NCBI GenBank assembly: GCA_039545275.1
Contig: BCHS01000003.1
Coordinates: 1,161,561 to 1,225,560 of the forward strand
Reading direction: 5' to 3'
Length of the DNA stretch: 64,000 nt
DNA from: Pseudomicrostroma phylloplanum
Taxonomy: Eukaryota > Basidiomycota > Exobasidiomycetes > Microstromatales
Shown here piece by piece: positions 10,357 through 21,151 of this stretch. A program made the position numbers and the translations under genes. The notes beneath the pieces were generated by a model. The model saw only the letters and a program-made list of their open reading frames with translations, was not told the origin of the DNA and did no database searches. Positions within the stretch are counted from its first letter, which is position 1; every line of letters begins with the position of its first letter.

Positions 10357-12285
10357 CTAGTGCGCCTCTCTCCTCCTAGGGGCAGCCTTGAGGATACTGT
10401 CTGTCCTGAGAATCAACTCGCTAGCCTCGCTGGCGCTCAACACCACCTGCCTCTTTAGCTTGTAGCTCTCCGTCACTCCTCGCTCCAGCATCGATGCCAC
10501 CTTGCCCTCGTCCAGGTTCAGTCCGGCGTCGGTCTGGCCTTCTTGATGTGCTGCTCGTAGGCGCGCAACCAGGTCAGACGAATCCAGTCCTGCGTTGGAC
10601 GCTAGGATCGTGGGCAGCTGTGGATGCAGAGAGTACACCAGTCAGCTTCAACTCCTCACTGCTAAATCCACACGCTCACGCATCAACTCACCTGCCTTAG
10701 GGCCCGTGCAAAGCTCTCTACGGCAATGGCCTGCTTGCCAGGCGTCCTCCTCGCCAGCTCGTCGACCTTCTTGCTCATTGCCATCTCCGAACACCCACCA
10801 CCCAGCACTGTCCTGGTCTCCTTGACCGTCTGCGATAGCACGCACAGGGCGTCGTGCAGGGACCGCTCGGCCTCGTCCACCATCTGCGTAGTGGCACCTC
10901 GGATCACCACGGTGCAGGCTTCACCAGCTGCTACGCCAGAGAATTTGATCAGCTAGAGGAATGGAAGTGTGTGAGGCCGAAAGTTCAGTATACCTTTCAA
11001 TTGCTTCACTCGCCCTGCTGGACCCCTCTGGGCTACTCACTCGGTCTTCTCCGATGATGACCTCTTCGATCACGTCACACTTGCCCAGCTTCACCAGCTC
11101 GGGGTGATCAAAGGTCGATGCAATCTCACCTCCAGTCACCAGACTGAGCCTCTCTACACCTTCAAAGTCGGCATGCTCGATGGACATGATTCCAGCATCT
11201 GCTAGAATAGACTCTGGGTAGTTGTAGATGAGCTGCCTGTTGATGAAGCAGTTGATGCCGTGCGCCTTGATCCTCTCCACCTTTGCCTTCATCTTTTCCC
11301 TCTCTGCCCGCTCCAGCTCGGCCAGCTTGCCAGTACCATCCACCCTCACCCTGGCGCCAAAGACTTTGATCTTGTCTGTGTCCATCGAGGTGTTGGCGAT
11401 GAGGATCTTTGCCTTCTCCATGCGCTTGGGGCAATTTGTACCGATCTTCTTGTCGAGGATGAAGCCCTCATCGAGGTATGAGTCTGTCAACTTTCCTCCC
11501 ACCTTCTTGATGATCTGAATGTTCTCCAGATTTGTTGAGCCCTTGAGACGGAGTACGGCGTCTACGGCGAGATTGGCAAAGTAGTCCTTGTCGGCCGAGA
11601 GCACCTTGGAGGACAGTGTTGTACGTGCAATGTTCATGAGGTCTTTACGGAAGGCTGTGGCGTCCGTGCTGAAAGGATGATGCAATGGCGGCGTCGTGTG
11701 TCAGAACTAGGAGACTACGCCGCTGAGGCCCACTCTCCCTGCTCACCCGTGGTCCTGAGCAGCCTCGTCCAATGCTTGCAATGCTGCAGTGCTCGCCAAT
11801 CTGTATCCCTCTACAATCGTCTGTGGGTGAATCCTCTGCTCGATCAACTTCTCTGCCTCCCTCAAGAGCTCTCCTGCCAGTACGCATACGGTAGTTGTAC
11901 CGTCTCCGACTTCATCGTCCTGTGTCTTTGAGATGGAGACTAGGATCTTTGCAGATGCATTGTCGAGGGGGATGGACTTGAGAATAGTTGCGCCATCGTT
12001 TGTGACTGTGATCTCTGATGTTCCCACGGATTGGATCAGCTTTGACATGCCCTTGGGTCCGAGTGTGGTCTTGACCAGGTCCGCAAGGGCGGTGGCCCCT
12101 ACGAACGAGGAGAGTCGAGCGGACTCGGATCGCTCTTGTGAACCCTGTCAGGAGAAGAGGCGAAAAGTGCAGGCATGGCGAGTGGAAAGTCAGTATGCGC
12201 GGCCAGCATCGATGACCAGATCTTCCCGTCTCCTGATGGGATGCCAATGGGTACTGACCTCGTTTGCGAAGATCTGAGCGGACAT
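10357..12285 (-). CDS. CCT2: T-complex protein 1 subunit beta (CCT2)
   Basis: Beta subunit of the cytosolic group II chaperonin CCT/TRiC, which folds actin, tubulin and WD40 proteins. Five exons: 12285-12259, 12144-11747, 11668-11041, 10952-10692 and 10617-10357, giving 524 residues, the usual length. The first exon encodes only nine residues (MSAQIFANE). Visible family motifs are [35 protein letters not shown] (ATP and Mg binding), [14 protein letters not shown] in the apical domain, GGGCSEM and [11 protein letters not shown], with the C terminus ILKAAPRR. All introns keep frame and rebuild conserved sequence, so the model is strong. It is divergent from the mitochondrial HMG gene. Confidence 0.97.
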
Positions 12286-12698
12286 GGTGTGCGATGTGGG
12301 GGATTGGGTATGGTGGGTGACGACGATGGCCTCGGGAAGAAGAAGTGCGCCTCGGAATCTCAAAGATGAACGCCTGGGCTGAGTCTTGTGCGTGTGCGTC
12401 TCCACTGCCTGCGCGGTGCGTGGCTTGTGTGTGTGGTGCGCCGTGCGTGTGTGCGTCGCGCCGCGCCTGAGCCATGGCCAGTGGTGATCCAGGCGATGCA
12501 TCCACCCATCCGCCTCTCATCGTAGATCCTATCATACCATACCATACCATACCCATCGCCATCTCATCGCTCGCTCACTGACTAGGCGTGGCCACTCTTC
12601 CCCGTTTCTCTCCTCCGTGACCCATCTTGTTCCCCTCTCTCCTCTTCCACACCCTTCTCTCCCCTCGCCCGACGCGTACCACATTGGCAAGTCTCGCC
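12286..12698. promoter_or_regulatory. Divergent promoter region CCT2 / HMG gene
   Basis: About 410 bp shared by two divergent genes. It holds a GT-rich stretch near 12390-12450, a four-unit CATAC repeat at 12533-12552 and an ACGCGT hexamer at 12672-12677. The promoter role is inferred from gene orientation only. Confidence 0.5.
12533..12552. repeat. (CATAC)4 short tandem repeat
   Basis: Four perfect CATAC units in the intergenic region between CCT2 and the HMG gene. The unit is too short and the copy number too low to claim a function. Confidence 0.8.
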
Positions 12699-13859
12699 AT
12701 GATGTCGCTCCCTACCCGAATGGCAGCCTTGCACTTGCGAGCCAGCGCAGGCCGCGTCATCTCGTCGCCATACTCTGCCGCTTCTGTAGTATCCAACGCC
12801 GCGCAGAGATCCCTGCCCGTTGCATCCATCCTCGCTTCGCAGTCGGCGGCCATCCCCCTCCTCCGCGGCTACGCTACGGCTGCGCAGACGGCAAAGAAGA
12901 CGGTCACCGCCGAAGCCAAGAAGGCAAAGGCAGCCGCAGCGAAGGAAAAGGAGAAGTTGAAGCTGGCTGCGCAGAAGGAGAAGGACAGGCTCAAGGCCAC
13001 TGCGCAGAAGGAGAAGGAGAAGTTGAAGCTTGCCGCCGAAAAGGAGAAGCTGGCAAGACGCAAGCAGCTGGAGAAGGAGAAGGCGCAGGCGCTCAAGGAC
13101 AAGAACAAGAACAAGCAGCTCAAAGCATGGGAAGCCGTCGACGACCAAGGCAAGAAGCGTGAGTAGAGCATTGGAAGATCCTCTTGCTCAGGAAGACCTC
13201 TGCATCACGAAGCCAGTGAGCTCATCAATCTCCTCGTTGCCTACACCTTTTACCCATCAGTGCCCCTTCCCACGGCCACTCGCCCGAAGCGCATGCTTCC
13301 CTTCATCTTCTATGTCAAGGAGCGTCTCCCCCAGCTGCGAAATGACCCCGAGTTCTTGGCCAAGCACGGCGTTGCCTCTGGCGCCATTCCCGCTCACGTC
13401 TACGCACGTAGTGTAGGCGATTCATGGAAAGCCATGAGCGACGCGGAGAAGGAAAAGTACTTGGAGGCCTACCGTAGCCACGACGTCGAATACAGGAAGG
13501 CGCTAGCAGAGTGGGAGGCTGGCCTTACAGAACAGGACCGACAGCGCATTACGGCCTACAACCGCTACATCAGGTCGCATCCCGAGGTCAAGGGCCGCGC
13601 CACGAAAGTCTCTGCAGCCGAAGGCCAGCCGCAAAGACCCCTGAACGCCTTCATGAGGTTTGCTCGTCAATGGCGTCTAGACAACCCTGACCAGGCCAAG
13701 ACACCGGTTTCGGAGATGGCAAAGAAGGCTGCTGAGGCTTGGAAGAATGTAGACCCGGCGCAGAAGGAGTCGTACGAGAGTGCAAGCAGGGCCGAAGGAG
13801 AGGCATACAGGAAGGCTGTGGAGCAGTGGAAGCAGCAGACTGGAGCTGTGAGCATCTAA
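12699..13859 (+). CDS. Mitochondrial two-HMG-box DNA-binding protein
   Basis: Probable mitochondrial DNA packaging protein of the Abf2/TFAM/Glom type (352 residues). Exons 12699-13158 and 13261-13859 are joined over a 102-nt GT-AG intron that contains an in-frame stop. The first 65 residues are rich in Arg, Ser and Ala with no acidic residues, and end in LLRGYATAAQ, a typical presequence and cleavage region. Residues about 68-150 are a Lys/Glu/Ala-rich helix with imperfect repeats of the type AAQKEKDRLK. Two HMG boxes follow: one starting RPKRMLPFIFYVKERLPQLR (about residue 160) and one starting RPLNAFMRFARQWR (about 275). The initiator could be the Met at 12699 or 12702. The mitochondrial location and DNA packaging role are inference from architecture. 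Confidence 0.85.
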
Positions 13860-14451
13860 GAGTGGAGATGTGGAGGCTCTGGCTTCGAGGAGGGCAATGG
13901 GAAGGGGAAGAGCTTGCTGGCGTTACAAGGGCATATGAGCGCGTCTCTGCAACTGATCGGACAAGCGCGCTCCTTGCCAGGGACGGCCAGCGAGTGGCTG
14001 GAATGTGATGTATGACATCGCGGAGCAGGTTCCTCTTCCCGCGAGACTACCTCAAATGCTATTCAATTCCACTACTCGTAATACCATTGTCGTCTGAGGG
14101 GAGTGCGCTCTGCGTGATGTGATGGTGTTGGGCTTGGCTGGCTGGTTGGTGTTTGGGCGTGAGTGTGTGCTTCTGCAAGCTCTACGCGCCTCGCAAGTGG
14201 CGTCGGCTTTCCGCTTTGACGTATGCCTCGCGAAACACACCGAGCCGCACCCAGGCACACAATCACCAACCCCTCTACTTCCTCCCTCTACTCTCCGTAT
14301 AGCCCATGACGAACAAGATCGACAGAGTCAAGTAGACGTACCCTCAGCGGCAGTTCCAAGCCTTTCTTCTCCTTCCAATTCGCCCCCTTCGGTCGGCAGA
14401 CGTTCGTTCACCCACCGGGAGAAGGGGAGACGCCGCGCCACCACTTCCATC
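13860..14451. other. Intergenic region
   Basis: Lies between the HMG gene and the sirtuin gene in tandem orientation. The sirtuin frame is open back to 14119, but the translation upstream of 14452 is featureless. I see no RNA gene. Confidence 0.5.
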
Positions 14452-17400
14452 ATGATCTTCATCCCCTTGCCCAAGACGGCTACCTCACCTCTTCCTCCTC
14501 CTTCGCGATCGCCCCTGGCAGGAAGCAGCTCCGGGACTTCCGTCGAAGATGGCAGTACAAGGCGACGCTCACGGCGCGCTTCGACCCAAGCCCAGCAGAC
14601 CAGCTCCGTCTCCCCCTCTTCATCGCGAGCCTCCGGCTCCGTCAGCCGCGAAGGGTCAGCAGCGGCTGCTGCTACCGCCAGCTCTGTGAATTCGTCTGCC
14701 CGCTCTACGCCGGAGATTATCGTGCCTCCTTCGGCTGTGGCTAGTGCTGCTGTGCAGAGGGATCTGGCGAGAGTGTGGGAGGCAGTCAGTGATTCCAGGA
14801 GGATCGTCGTCGTGTGTGGTGAGTAGCTGACCAAAGCATGCCGGGGAGAAAGCGGGCTCAATATGCTCACTTCTTGCCTTTGATATGGGATCATCACCTC
14901 GACCTTCTCTTAGGCGCGGGTATCTCTGTCTCACAGCCAGCCGGCATTCCAGACTTCCGCTCCTCTACCGGTCTCTTCAAGTCCCTCAAGGAGCAGCACC
15001 CCGAGGCGGGTCTCACCAGCGGCAAGGACCTCTTTGACGCCCGCCTCTTTCAGTCAGAAGCCAACACGGCTCTCTTCTACTCTATGATCGCTTCGCTACA
15101 CAAGATGACTGTCTCGGCGCAGCCTACCCTGTTTCATCACTTCCTTCGGTGTCTCGATGAGCAAGGGCGGTTACAGCGTGTGTACACTCAAAACATTGAT
15201 GCACTCGAGGAGAGGGCCGGGCTCTCTTTTGGTCTGGGAGAAGGAGCAGGTAGGCTCTTCAAGAAGACAGCCAGTCTAGGCAAGAGAAAGCGGGCGGTAG
15301 GATCCGGCGGCGGTCTAGCTGCGGCTGCTGAAGCCGAGGATCAGACACTCCCCGCAGGCAGGCGGAGAGCTACCTGGAGCAAGAGTCAGAGTGCGCCAAG
15401 CGTATCGCTCGCGCCCTCGCCCAGCCTCTTTGGCCCTTCACCAGAACCGACTACGGCCATGTTCCCTCGCGTCATCCCTCTGCATGGCTCACTGGCGAAT
15501 CTGGTCTGCACAGCATGCGATCACAAGATGGCTACTCTCCCAACACCTTCCGAAGCAGTAGCCGCTGCCATCAAGTCCCTCGCAGACGGCGAACCGCCCG
15601 AGTGCCCGGCTTGCTCGGAAAGAGACGCGGTGCGTCTCGCAGCAGGTCTACGGTCACGCGGCATCGGGTTCCTGAAGCCAGATGTGGTCCTCTACAACGG
15701 CGACAACAAGTCAGGAGAGAGGGTTGGAGAATGCCTTGAAAGGGATGTTCTGGGACTGAGAGATCCTCTAGATGGTAAGGTACCAGAGACTACCAACGAG
15801 AGACTCGTCAGGAAGAGGCGGGCGGAAAAGGAAGCCGAGAAGGAGAGATCTTCCGCCATTACCGAAGAGGAAGAAGTGAGTCAATCGATGCTCAGCGTCG
15901 GTGGACTCCTGGGCGGAGGCGACGACGTACTAGGCAAAGTATTCGAAGAGGACGAGCAGGACGATGAGGAGGAAGAGGGGAAGATGGCTGAAAGCTTAGC
16001 CGAGTGCCACGTCTCTGGCACCAATCCGCGGCCTCGCAAGGGGATCCAGCGAGCGGTAACCCAGCCGACTCCAGCAGCGATGATCAAACAGGCAAGCACG
16101 ACTTCCTCTGACGGCGGTGCTAGTACTACTGGTGGTACTCCGAGCAGCAGGAATGGCAAAGCCAAGCTCAAGCCTCTCCCACCGGATCTGCTCATCGTAG
16201 CTGGTACATCCTTGAAAGTGCCCGGTACCAAGCGCGTCGTGCGAGAATTCGCCAAAGCAGCGCGAGCTCGAGACGGCATTGTGCCCAAGGGCTGCAAGTC
16301 TCGCAATAACACTTCTGCCAACGACAATCGCGAGGGCTCCAACACGCCTTCTTCTCGCTCTCGCTCTCGTTCACGCATCTCCCCGGGCGAAGCAGATTCG
16401 GACAGTGACGCCGACTCAGACTCGGATCAGGAAGGCGCCCGCGAGGACGGGAGCAATCCGCATCGTCCCATCCGAACTGTCTTGCTCAACTACGACTTCC
16501 CCGTCCCCTCCAAGGAGTGGGAGGGCATCTTCGACGTATGGATCCAAGGCGACGTGCAGGCTTCTGCTGGCGGGCTATGGAAGGCTGCGCAAGGCTTCGG
16601 GAGGGGACGACCCGTGGGTGCTGGTGACGATTCGGATGAGGAGGACGCGAAGGACGCCGTTGCGGAGCAAGAGGTGGAGAGTATCGAGGGCTGCGAGGGG
16701 TGGCACACGGGCATGGATCTGCTGGATGAGGCTCGTGAGGTCGCCAAGAAGAGTGGCAAGCTTGGTAGAGTCAGCAAGCAGGCCGTCGCTGCAGGAGAGG
16801 ACAAGGACCTTCTTTCGCCACCGCCCAGGACAAGCAGTACGAAGGGCGCTCGTCGAACCAGCTCTGCAGCTGCCAATGGGCTTTCAGCCTCAGCAGGAGG
16901 CAGGAAATCGCCCGCCGCAGGTACCTCTGCCACCTCGCGTCTCAAAGTACTCAAAGAAGAAGACACATCCTCCGCCGCTGTTGCCGCTGCTTCTGGGGAA
17001 GGGGAAGACGTGGATATGACCGAAACGTCGGTCGACTATAGCGATGGGAGCTCCCCGGTGATCAAGGTCACTCCGGCTACTTCCCCACAGAAGGGAAGGG
17101 CGGGGCCAAAAAGTCCGCAGAAGCCTCAAGTTGCTAGAGTGACCAAAGCAGCAAGTGGGACAGGTACTCTAAAGCGAACCCCTTCACTAAAGTCTGCGGC
17201 TGCTAAGAAAGCACTCGCGGCGGCAGGGATCGATGGCTCTGGCTCTGCCCCTGCCAATGCCAATGCCACCGGTCCTACCTCCGATCCCGCCGTCAAGGTC
17301 AAAGCAGAGGCTAAAGTCGCCGGTCAGGGCCAGGTGGACAAGAGCTTCACCGCCGTCAAGCGACGCAACTCGATGCCCAACGCTTCCGCCACGGGCACCA

Positions 17401-17558
17401 CTGTTGGCAAGACCAAGGCCAAGGCACAGCCGGGGGCAGGGGCGGGGGCGGGAGTGGGTAAGGAGAGCTCAACAGCGGGAGCGGGGGGCCGAACAGGCGG
17501 GGGGAAGCCGGTGCGCAAGACTTCAGTCAGGAAGGCGAGGCAGAGCCTGAACGTGTAG
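14452..17558 (+). CDS. HST4: Sir2-family NAD-dependent deacetylase, Hst3/Hst4 type
   Basis: NAD-dependent protein deacetylase of about 1003 residues; Hst3/Hst4 proteins remove H3K56 acetylation after DNA replication. Exons 14452-14818 and 14914-17558 join within the NAD-binding GAGIS motif (CGAGISVSQPAGIPDFRSS). Further signatures are YTQNIDALEERAG, the catalytic His in PLHGSLANLVC (about residue 313), a zinc ribbon with two C-x2-C pairs (CTAC and CPAC), FLKPDVVLYN and LLIVAGTSLKVPGTKR. The catalytic domain carries two insertions, one of about 75 residues before the HGS motif and an acidic one of about 140 residues before LLIVAGTSL. A low-complexity Ser/Ala/Lys tail of about 390 residues follows. 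Assignment to Hst3/Hst4 rather than another class comes from the active-site wording and is moderately sure. Confidence 0.85.
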
Positions 17559-17941
17559 CGGTAGCGCAGCACTACCGCTACAGGGGACGTGGGAGGAGGT
17601 CGGGCATCTCGGTACATTACTTGGGGCTCTTGTAATGTGGTTTGGCGGACCTGCTTGCTTCCTCTTCTACCCTTACGCATACATCATCTACCCACGGATC
17701 GGATTGCATCGTTCCCCCTACACCTACACCATGCCATGTCTTTTATCGCTGCCTCATCCAAGACTTCCATGCGATACCTTCAATGCATCGATCGCGTCGC
17801 CGATGTGTTCCCAGTCTGTCTGTCGCCATACCTGATTACACGTTGACGGTAATCAAGTGAAGCGTGGCATTGCAACTATCGACTCCTCTTCGCACTATCA
17901 TACAGTCATTCACAGTCTCGTATTCCTGCCCTCCACTCCAC
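17559..17941. other. Convergent 3' region
   Basis: Lies between the ends of the sirtuin gene (plus) and the Syo1-like gene (minus), so it should hold both transcript ends. No other feature recognised. Confidence 0.55.
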
Positions 17942-20860
17942 TCACTCCCCCAATCCCAACCCAACTCTATACCCAATCCAAGCTCCCCAATTCTCCCACG
18001 TCTCCTCAGCCATACTCCTCAATGCCTCCTCCCGCCTCTTGTCAATCCCCCTAATGCGCTCCCTGATCACCCTTCCACCAGCCTCGGCCCGCGTGAGGCT
18101 CTGCAGCTTGCCCAGGAGGTGGTGCGAGCGGAAGATGGGCGCGTCCCATGCGGAAGTCTCGTCGGCGTAGAGGTCGATGAGGGCATTGAGCGTGGCCAGG
18201 AGGGGGAGGATGTCTGTTGGCTGCGAGCCGCTGCCTGCAGAGGAAGAGGAGGTGTAGTGACTGAGGACGGAGAGGAAGCAGTCTGCTGCGAACTTGTTCC
18301 TCTCCAGCAGCGAGGGCTGCTGAATCGTCTCCCTAGCAGATGCGAGCGAAGGGATCCGGGCGAGGTAGGCCAGGGTGGAGATGATGAGCGAGGCCGCGTG
18401 CGCTGCATGCGCGCTCTCGGGTCCTTTGTAGCTCATCAGACCCATTAGGGGGGTGGCGAAGCTTCTCTCCAGCGCCGCCTGGCCGTCTTGCGCTACCGGG
18501 AGTGAGATAGGCAGTACCTCGACACCTTCGTGCATGACGACGAGAGCGTTCAGACTTGTCCAGATCGGCTGAGCAATCGTACTCGACCACTCTGCTGCTT
18601 CGGGGACTGCGCCAGTAGCCGCAAGGGAAGTCTGCACCTTCTCGGCCCATGGCATCAGGCCGTCCCAGACCCTTTGCAGACGCTCACTTTGCTCTGCAAC
18701 CCACTTCTGGAAGAGGCGCACCTGGCGCTCCTTCCTCGAGCCCTCCTCGAGCGGGTGGGTCGGAGGCGGCTGTCCGTAGGACGCGATAGCGGAGAGCAGG
18801 CTCGCTAGCGTGCTGTGGCTCGCAAGGTTGAAATCTTTCGAAGAAGAGGAAATCACGGCGGACTCGCTCTCCACTGCTGCTTGAGCAGAGAGGATGTCCA
18901 AGATCGCAGCAAAGACATTGTGCTGCACGAACAGGGTCGAGTACGGCGACTCCCATTTCCTCTTGCTGGCGCCGTTACTGGTCTTCGACTTGGGCAGGGT
19001 CCCGTTCCCATTGGAAGGCTTACCAGCGCTAGCTTCCATCGAGAGGTCTCCATCGTCGTCTTGACCCTCGCCAGCGCCTTCACGGTCCGCTTCGGTGAGC
19101 ATAAGCATCTCCTGCTCCTGCTCTGAGTCCAGTGTGTCTTCGCTTCCCTCGCGGTCTCCATCGTCGTCTTCTTCCATGTCATCGCCATCATCGTCGGAGC
19201 CGCCATCGTCTGATGTCGAGTCAGGCAGCAGAGACACATCTTCCGATCCAGCCTCTGTGCAAATCTCGCCAAGCAGCTCCATTGCGAGAGTCATCGTGTC
19301 GACCTTTCGCGTGGTCAAGGACGACGTAGGCGCATCCTCGCCCTCGTCTTGAGCATCTTCACCATTGCTCTCTCGCTGGACATCGACATCCATGCCGCTC
19401 TCTGCCTGCAGCTTCTGCTTCTCCTCTCCTCCAGTTGCAGAAGATGCCTTTGCAACTGCTGTCCAGAGCTGGCCAGATGCGCCATTGCTGGTGAGGAACT
19501 GTAGTAGCAGAGGAGTAGCTTCGCTGACCTGCCATTGCATGAGCGTCTTGCAGCTCGAGGCAGCTGAGGCCGGTGCAGGGACCCATGCGCGAATGGGAGC
19601 GGGCAAGGCAGTCAAGACGTTTGAGCAAGAAGCAAGCGCTAGCAACCCGAGATTCAGACGCTGCACGTCCTCCGGCGAGCTCATCTTGGTCGAGCTGAGC
19701 AGGCTGGCAGCCGAGGCCATTTGTTCTAGTCTTGCTTTGCCTGCGTTGACTTGCTTCGTCGAGATAGACCCGAACTTGTCTAGAATCGTCTCCAGCCTCT
19801 TCCTGCTCTTCGTACCGGGAGCACTGCTGTTGCCGCCTTGCTCAAAGGCCACTACTTGCTCTGCTAGGTCTACGGGAAGCCCTACGAGCGAGGCGGAAGC
19901 GGCCGCGTTGTCCTCGATCCAGGTGGCCAGTACGTTGGCTGCTGTGAGAGCCACGTCAAGCTCGGCATTCTTGATCTCATCTCGCTCCTTCTGCGTGATC
20001 CTGCCAGTTGTGGCGACCTGTCCGGTGTAAGCACTGGCTCCACGAGCGATAGCAGAGCACAGCAAGCCGCCGAGGATGGACTTGTTGAGCTGTGTGAGCC
20101 AGACCGGGGAGCTGACTGTCTCAAGAAGACACCAGATGATTGTAAGATGGTTCTCGAGCAGGCTCAAGTGAAGAAGATGGAGGTCGTGCGCATCGGCTTC
20201 GGCTGCCGCTGAGGCGGGCGTAGCAATTGCTGGAGCTATATTGTCCGGTGTAGCGGCAGCGCCTGCGTTGCCCTTTGTGGCCTTAGCCGCCTGCCTACGC
20301 TCTTTCCTGTTCATCTCTTCTGGCTTCTTTGATGCGCCAGTCACCTCGGGAACAACCTGAGCGGCTGCCTGCGCTTGTTGTGTCTTTGGGAGCAGACCCA
20401 GCTCTCCGGCGGCATATTCGATCTGAGCAAGAGCTGTAGCGCCGCCTCCTAGACTCCAGACCTGCTCTCTGCCGCTCCACTGACCCTCTACACAGAGATT
20501 ACGGAGGCATCCAGCAGCTTCTTTCCGGACTTCCAGCCGGTGGTGGTTGAGGTGATGAAGCAAGCGCTGCAATAGCATATGCTTAGGCGCCAGGAGCGCG
20601 ACTCTGGATGCCTTTGTCAACAGCAAAGGGTTGAGGGACAGAAGCGCCCTGTGTACCTTCTCGTCCTCTTCAAGCGAAACGGGCGCCGAAGGAGAGGATG
20701 TGAGAGGCAGGCTGTTGATGACAGGGATGACATCTTCCTGTTGTCCTTGGTGTGAGCCATTGCTGGCGGCCGCTGCACTTCCAGACGCAGTGGTCGTCCG
20801 AGCTATGGGGTTATGCCTGCGCAGCTTCTTCTGCTGTTGCTTCGGCGTAAGCTTCGGCAT
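17942..20860 (-). CDS. SYO1: Syo1/HEATR3-like ribosomal protein import adaptor
   Basis: Single-exon gene for 972 residues. Symportin 1 (Syo1; HEATR3 in animals) carries Rpl5 and Rpl11 together into the nucleus with the importin Kap104. The N terminus is short and basic (MPKLTPKQQQKKLRRHNPI), as expected for a nuclear import signal. Armadillo/HEAT-like repeats begin with VRKEAAGCLRNLCVEGQW. The middle holds a long Asp/Glu stretch (about residues 530-640, e.g. DDGDDMEEDDDGDREG), which fits the acidic loop known in Syo1 between its ARM and HEAT parts. Helical repeats continue to the C terminus. The Met at 20860 is chosen because the frame upstream of it does not look conserved. Identification rests on architecture and the first repeat, so it is good but not absolute. 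Confidence 0.75.
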   Translation of the reverse strand: MPKLTPKQQQKKLRRHNPIARTTTASGSAAAASNGSHQGQQEDVIPVINSLPLTSSPSAPVSLEEDEKVHRALLSLNPLLLTKASRVALLAPKHMLLQRLLHHLNHHRLEVRKEAAGCLRNLCVEGQWSGREQVWSLGGGATALAQIEYAAGELGLLPKTQQAQAAAQVVPEVTGASKKPEEMNRKERRQAAKATKGNAGAAATPDNIAPAIATPASAAAEADAHDLHLLHLSLLENHLTIIWCLLETVSSPVWLTQLNKSILGGLLCSAIARGASAYTGQVATTGRITQKERDEIKNAELDVALTAANVLATWIEDNAAASASLVGLPVDLAEQVVAFEQGGNSSAPGTKSRKRLETILDKFGSISTKQVNAGKARLEQMASAASLLSSTKMSSPEDVQRLNLGLLALASCSNVLTALPAPIRAWVPAPASAASSCKTLMQWQVSEATPLLLQFLTSNGASGQLWTAVAKASSATGGEEKQKLQAESGMDVDVQRESNGEDAQDEGEDAPTSSLTTRKVDTMTLAMELLGEICTEAGSEDVSLLPDSTSDDGGSDDDGDDMEEDDDGDREGSEDTLDSEQEQEMLMLTEADREGAGEGQDDDGDLSMEASAGKPSNGNGTLPKSKTSNGASKRKWESPYSTLFVQHNVFAAILDILSAQAAVESESAVISSSSKDFNLASHSTLASLLSAIASYGQPPPTHPLEEGSRKERQVRLFQKWVAEQSERLQRVWDGLMPWAEKVQTSLAATGAVPEAAEWSSTIAQPIWTSLNALVVMHEGVEVLPISLPVAQDGQAALERSFATPLMGLMSYKGPESAHAAHAASLIISTLAYLARIPSLASARETIQQPSLLERNKFAADCFLSVLSHYTSSSSAGSGSQPTDILPLLATLNALIDLYADETSAWDAPIFRSHHLLGKLQSLTRAEAGGRVIRERIRGIDKRREEALRSMAEETWENWGAWIGYRVGLGLGE

Positions 20861-21151
20861 GATGATGAGAGGTGCAGAGTGCGACTGATGACTATTGGTA
20901 GTCAATCTGTAGCGAGAAGGAGAAGAAGAGGCAGCAGTCCGGCTTCCGTCTTGAGTCTTCCAGCTCAAAAATTATAGGAACGGAAGAGTCCCGTTCCGAT
21001 CTGCGCCTCTCCACAAGCGCTTCCGGGACGGTAGCAATACAGGCACACAAAAGGGGCCCCGGCCGCTCCCTTGCTCTCAAATACAACTCCCCCCTGCCTC
21101 GCCTCCTCATCGTATCGCTCTGCCCATCATTACATCACCAGCGCCACCACC
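20861..21151. promoter_or_regulatory. Divergent promoter region SYO1 / UBE2W
   Basis: About 290 bp between two divergent start codons. No specific element is claimed. Confidence 0.45.

Noticed and set aside
16279..17019. Arg/Pro-rich plus-strand open frame of 246 codons
   Set aside because: Frame-shifted shadow of the sirtuin tail, which stays open in its own frame.
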